DNA of 19,468 nt, taken from positions 1 to 19,468 of the forward strand of contig JADJQY010000014.1 of assembly GCA_016712505.1 (NCBI GenBank), read 5' to 3'. Below are positions 16,396-19,468 of this stretch, piece by piece. Position numbers and translations under genes: made by a program. Every line of letters begins with the position of its first letter. Within the stretch, counting starts at the first letter, position 1. Origin of the DNA: Candidatus Eiseniibacteriota bacterium. Its GTDB lineage: Bacteria; Eisenbacteria; RBG-16-71-46; CAIMUX01. The notes under the pieces are model-generated. The model had not been told where the DNA came from. It saw nothing but the letters and a program-made list of their open reading frames with translations, and searched no databases.

Positions 16396-17880
16396 TTACC
16401 GGAGAACCGTGAACCGACCGCCCGACTTCGGGTCGACCGGTTGACCGTTCAAAGAGCCGCGCACGAAGTAGACGCCCGGCGAAACCGGCCGGTGATCGGC
16501 AGTCTGACCGTCCCACTCGATCCAGTTCGAGCCGATGGTGGCGCTCTTCGAAAGGAGGCTGACCTCGCGTCCCGAGGCGTCGTAGATCCCGACCCCGAGC
16601 GTCCCCGGAGCCTGGAGGGCAAAGCGGAACTTCGCCGCCCCTTGGGTCGGGTTGGGCGCAATGGTCAGGAGCTGCACCGGATTCCGGCGGCCGATGACCG
16701 AGGAGGTCAGCGGCTCGATCGGCCGGAGGTAGTTGTCGTAGGCCCAGTCGGCGATGTGGTGGCCCAGTTCGACCCCCTGCTCGCAGTCGAATCGGAAGTG
16801 AACTCCCAGCCAGATGCGGCTGTCGCGATTCTCTTCTTCTGCCTGGGTGAAGCTGTGGATGGTGCGGGTCCAACCGGCGTCCAAGTGCGGATCTTCCGTC
16901 TGGAGGTCGAAGGTAATCTCGTCGAAGCCGAAGAAGCGTCGCATCAGCTGCGAGTTGGATCCTCCAAAGGTGGAGTGTCCAGAAGTGTAGCCCGGGAAGT
17001 TTGGCGTGAAGGAAAGCGGAGTCCAGTCGAGGTCCGGCTGGGTCTGCGGATTGCCGTCCGTGTCGGCCTCCCCAATCGCGGTCACTGGACGCCAGAAGTC
17101 GAGGTCAGTGTCGTACTTCGAACTCCAGCAGGCGATCCCCGCGTCGCCCAGGCAGATCCCGAGGAGACCGAAGAGCCGGGCATTCTCGACCAGCGTCAGG
17201 CCCTGCATCTGGGAGACGATCTTGGTCAGTTGACAGAGTTGTCCCGGCGGCTTCGACGTACCGTCCTGGTCATTGGCCCAGAAGAACGCAATCTCGCGCT
17301 GCAACGTCGACTGCGGGTCGCCCTGGTTCGACCCGTAGAGGCGCACCTCGTTCCAGTGCTCGAAGTATTCCGGGCTATCGAGCGCCGGCGGGGGCGGGGC
17401 GCGAACTGGTCTCCGGAAGCCAGACCGAACGGGGTGACATCTCCCCAGGCGGCGTGGCGGCCGGTGCGGAAATCGGGATAGGTCGGGCGCCAGTGTCCCG
17501 GGGTGTTCTCCCTACGTAGGTGGGATCGAGTTCGATCCGTCGTTTGCCAGGCCCGCGATCATGTTGCCCGCGACCGCGTGTGCCCGACCTCGATGCCATC
17601 GAGCTTGGCCTGGCCATCGGAACCTGGGCGAGGTCCGCGTTCATCGCGGAATCGAGCATCCCCTGCCGGATCGGGTAGATCGAGAGCACGTCGTGAGCGG
17701 CCACGATCGCGGCGGCCTCCATCGAAGCCCCGGCCGGGCAGGGTGATCGATCCCAGGTACCGGTTCGTACACGTTGGCGATCAGATTCACGCGGCGCATC
17801 GAACTGGAGCCAGGTACATCATGGCGACGCCCGCGCGATCAGGGGCAGGGACAGCCGCGGGTCTGATTCAGAGTCCGGGG
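16396..17880 (-). CDS. Vanadium-haloperoxidase-like (PAP2 superfamily) secreted protein with FlgD-Ig-like end, N-terminus frame-shifted
   Basis: The last 316 residues (17346-16396) are in one frame. They hold the family active site: Lys77 and Arg86 (SKYDTDLDFWRPVTAI), Ser122-Gly123-His124 (FPGYTSGHSTFGGS), and Arg177 with His183 (SRIWLGVHFRFD), matching the residues that bind vanadate in haloperoxidases or phosphate in acid phosphatases of this fold. The Lys-Arg spacing is two residues longer than usual. A FlgD-Ig-like module ends the protein (IAPNPTQGAAKFRF, YDASGREVSLL, SPGVYFVRGSL). Upstream pieces in changing frames also fit the family: FDAVNLIANVYEPYLGS (about 17800), SMEAAAIVAAHDVLSIYP, then PPPPALDSPEYFEHWNEVR. 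The start is not resolved and lies near or beyond 17880. Likely an exported halide-oxidising enzyme or phosphatase; which one cannot be told from sequence. Confidence 0.78.
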
Positions 17881-18087
17881 TGAGCGCGCTACAGTGGGTC
17901 GGTCAGGTCAGAATCGGGTCGATGGCAAACGCCTGGCCGGGTGCGATGGGGCGCGCCCGCAAGCATCGAGAGTGGCACTCGCTTCGTAGGGTCCTCCCCT
18001 ATGTGGGCTGCTTCTGTGTCGTGTCGTAAACAGGCCCGAATAGTTTAGCACGGGTTTCGGATGGAGGCCAGCGGAAAGTCGAGTCCT

Positions 18088-18125
18088 CAGCCGGAAACGC
18101 CCCTGAATCCAGGCGTTTCCGGCTG
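18088..18125 (-). terminator. Stem-loop after the lysine aminotransferase gene
   Basis: CAGCCGGAAACGCC (18088-18101) pairs perfectly with GGCGTTTCCGGCTG (18112-18125), a 14-bp stem with a 10-base loop. It lies about 60 bases beyond the stop of the minus-strand aminotransferase and ahead of the haloperoxidase-like gene. No strong T-run follows. Confidence 0.6.
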
Positions 18126-18186
18126 AACTCAAAGAAAGCGGCGCGGGCGATCCGGCCCAATCTGGCGCCGCGCGCCTAAACGCTGT

Positions 18187-19468
18187 CTAGACCAGGGCGG
18201 GCGGACCGCGGCCTGGAAGCGGGCCAGCCCACTCGTCCAGCAGCGCGTGGGATGTTGAGCGCCGGCCGGAACGGGCGACCGCTCGCCGCTCGGGGGAGGA
18301 TCAGGCCCTCCTTCCAGGCGGCGTCGAGCACCCGCTTTTGCGGTCGGTCGGGGGAGGAGATCGAGGGCGCAGAAGAGCCCCTGCCCGCGGACGTTGCCGA
18401 AGACGCCGGGCATCTCGGCCGGCATCCAGCACAGCCGCTCGATCAGGTAAGGCGCCCTCCGTCCGGGCGTGGTCGATCAGCTTCTCTTCTTGGATGATCT
18501 CCAGGTAGAGCCGCGCCGGACCATGTCGATCGGGTTGCCGCCCCAGGTGAGTTGATCCGGCTCGAGACCCGAAAGACGTTAGTCTCGGCCTCGTCAGGGG
18601 GGCGCGGGCCGGCGAGCACGCCTCCAGACCTGCGTCTTCTTGCCGAAGGTCAAGAGGTCCGGGCTTCACGCCGTAGTTCTGATGCGCCCACCACTGACCG
18701 GTAAGCCCCACCCCGGTCTGCACCTCGTCGACGATGAAGAGGAACTCATGCTCATCGGCGAGCTGGCGCAGGGCCTGGAAGAACTCCGCGCGGAAATGGT
18801 TGTCGCCCCCCTCGCCCTGGATCGGCTCGAGGATGATCGCGGCGATGTCGTCCCGGTTCCGGGCAACGCGCGTCGCGAATCTCCACACCGTCCACTCCTC
18901 CGCCGCGATGGTCGCCTGCAGGTTCTCCCCTCAACCGGGAAGATCGCCTTCGGATTACTCACCCCGCGGCCAGTGGAACCTGGGGAACCAGCGGTACTTC
19001 ATCAGGGTCGGTGTTGGTCATCGAGGCTGTACCCGGTCCGCCCGTGAAACGCCTCGCGGAAGTGGATCACCTGATGACCGTGCCCGTCTGGCGTACCCGC
19101 GCTCCGGGGTGCTTATCCGCGGGCGGAGTTCTTCCGCACTTTCCAGTCAAACGCGGCCTTGACCGCGTTCTCGACCGCTTGACCGAACCGCCTTCACGAC
19201 GAAGAACGTTACCCGAAGTGCTCAGGCACGGCGATGCGGTGGAAGGTCTCGACGAAGTCGACACCTCGACCGGTAAAGATCGCTGTTCGACGGCTTGTTC
19301 CAGCGCGATCCGTCCCAGGTGGCGGATCACGTCGTCGTTGAAAGCCATCTTCGGGTGAATTTGTAGACGTCGGCATGGAGGCCACGCCGGTGAAGAAGTC
19401 GACGTACTTCCGACCGTCGCGATGATCGACCAACCACGATCCCCTGGCTCTTTTCCAGGTCGACGATG
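18187..19468 (-). CDS. lat: L-lysine 6-aminotransferase, frame-shifted, N-terminus outside window
   Basis: This PLP enzyme moves the epsilon-amino group of lysine to 2-oxoglutarate, giving 2-aminoadipate 6-semialdehyde and glutamate (lysine catabolism, cytoplasm). Pieces in several frames follow the family order: VDHRDGRKYVDFFTGVASMP (19430-19370), FNDDVIRHLGRIALEQ, then one long clean frame with DDIAAIILEPIQGEGGDNHF (about 18850-18790), FIVDEVQTGVGLTGQWWAHQ (PLP-binding Asp in VDEVQTG) and YGVKPG. DLLTFGKKTQV at about 18660-18630 contains the PLP lysine. Later pieces are RLYLEIIQEEKLI and the C-terminal GLARFQAAVR with stop at 18187-18189. The GEGGDNHF motif favours lysine rather than ornithine or acetylornithine aminotransferase. 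About 30 N-terminal residues lie outside the window. At least six frame changes are needed. Confidence 0.8.

Overview
The window is GC-rich bacterial DNA with short intergenic gaps and several secreted proteins ending in the same C-terminal module: a PNP start, a D(A/V)xGR motif, a Wxxx(R/G)D-like strand and a GxYFxR-type ending (FlgD-Ig-like / T9SS-type-A-like). That module on unrelated enzymes, plus FG-GAP/ASPIC-UnbV proteins, suggests an environmental lineage such as Candidatus Eisenbacteria or another FCB-related phylum. This placement is inference from domain style; there is no rRNA or marker set to confirm it.

Reading frames are broken in most genes by single-base shifts. Breaks are densest near both window ends (about 1-2300 and 17350-19468) and nearly absent in 12191-15990 and 16396-17346. 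This looks more like uncorrected indels of a low-coverage contig than biological decay, so genes are given with reconstructed spans and the approximate break points.

Layout. 1-2205 (minus): a possible MazG-like fragment at the edge, an unreadable stretch, then a multi-frame membrane protein of glycosyltransferase (GT-C/PMT) type. 2316-3746 (plus): pyruvate kinase, divergent from it. 3882-4665 (plus): N-terminal part of a secreted subtilisin-like protease. 4967-8948 (plus): a two-gene unit of large secreted proteins, the second resembling gingipain-type (C25) proteins, with visibly lower GC than the surroundings. 8925-11421: a pile of insertion sequences (complete-ended IS256 family, two IS66-type remnants in opposite orientation, the left end of an IS21 element). 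11462-12106 (plus): a small secreted protein. 12191-19468 (all minus): secreted cupredoxin, rhizobial-type L-asparaginase, FG-GAP/ASPIC-UnbV secreted protein, vanadium-haloperoxidase-like protein, and L-lysine 6-aminotransferase running off the window.

The best-supported event is the IS256-family insertion. It has an 8-bp target duplication and lies 11 sense codons before the native stop of the C25-like gene. Removing the element and one duplicate copy restores an in-frame tail typical of the FlgD-Ig-like module. A first IS66 end lies directly after that native stop, a second IS66 end cuts the first element's tnpA, and an IS21 end cuts the second element's tnpC, which gives a readable order of insertions.

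Functionally the window mixes central and amino-acid metabolism (pyruvate kinase, asparaginase, lysine aminotransferase) with an exported protein set (protease, C25-like pair, cupredoxin, haloperoxidase-like, FG-GAP protein) that probably shares one C-terminal sorting or anchoring route.
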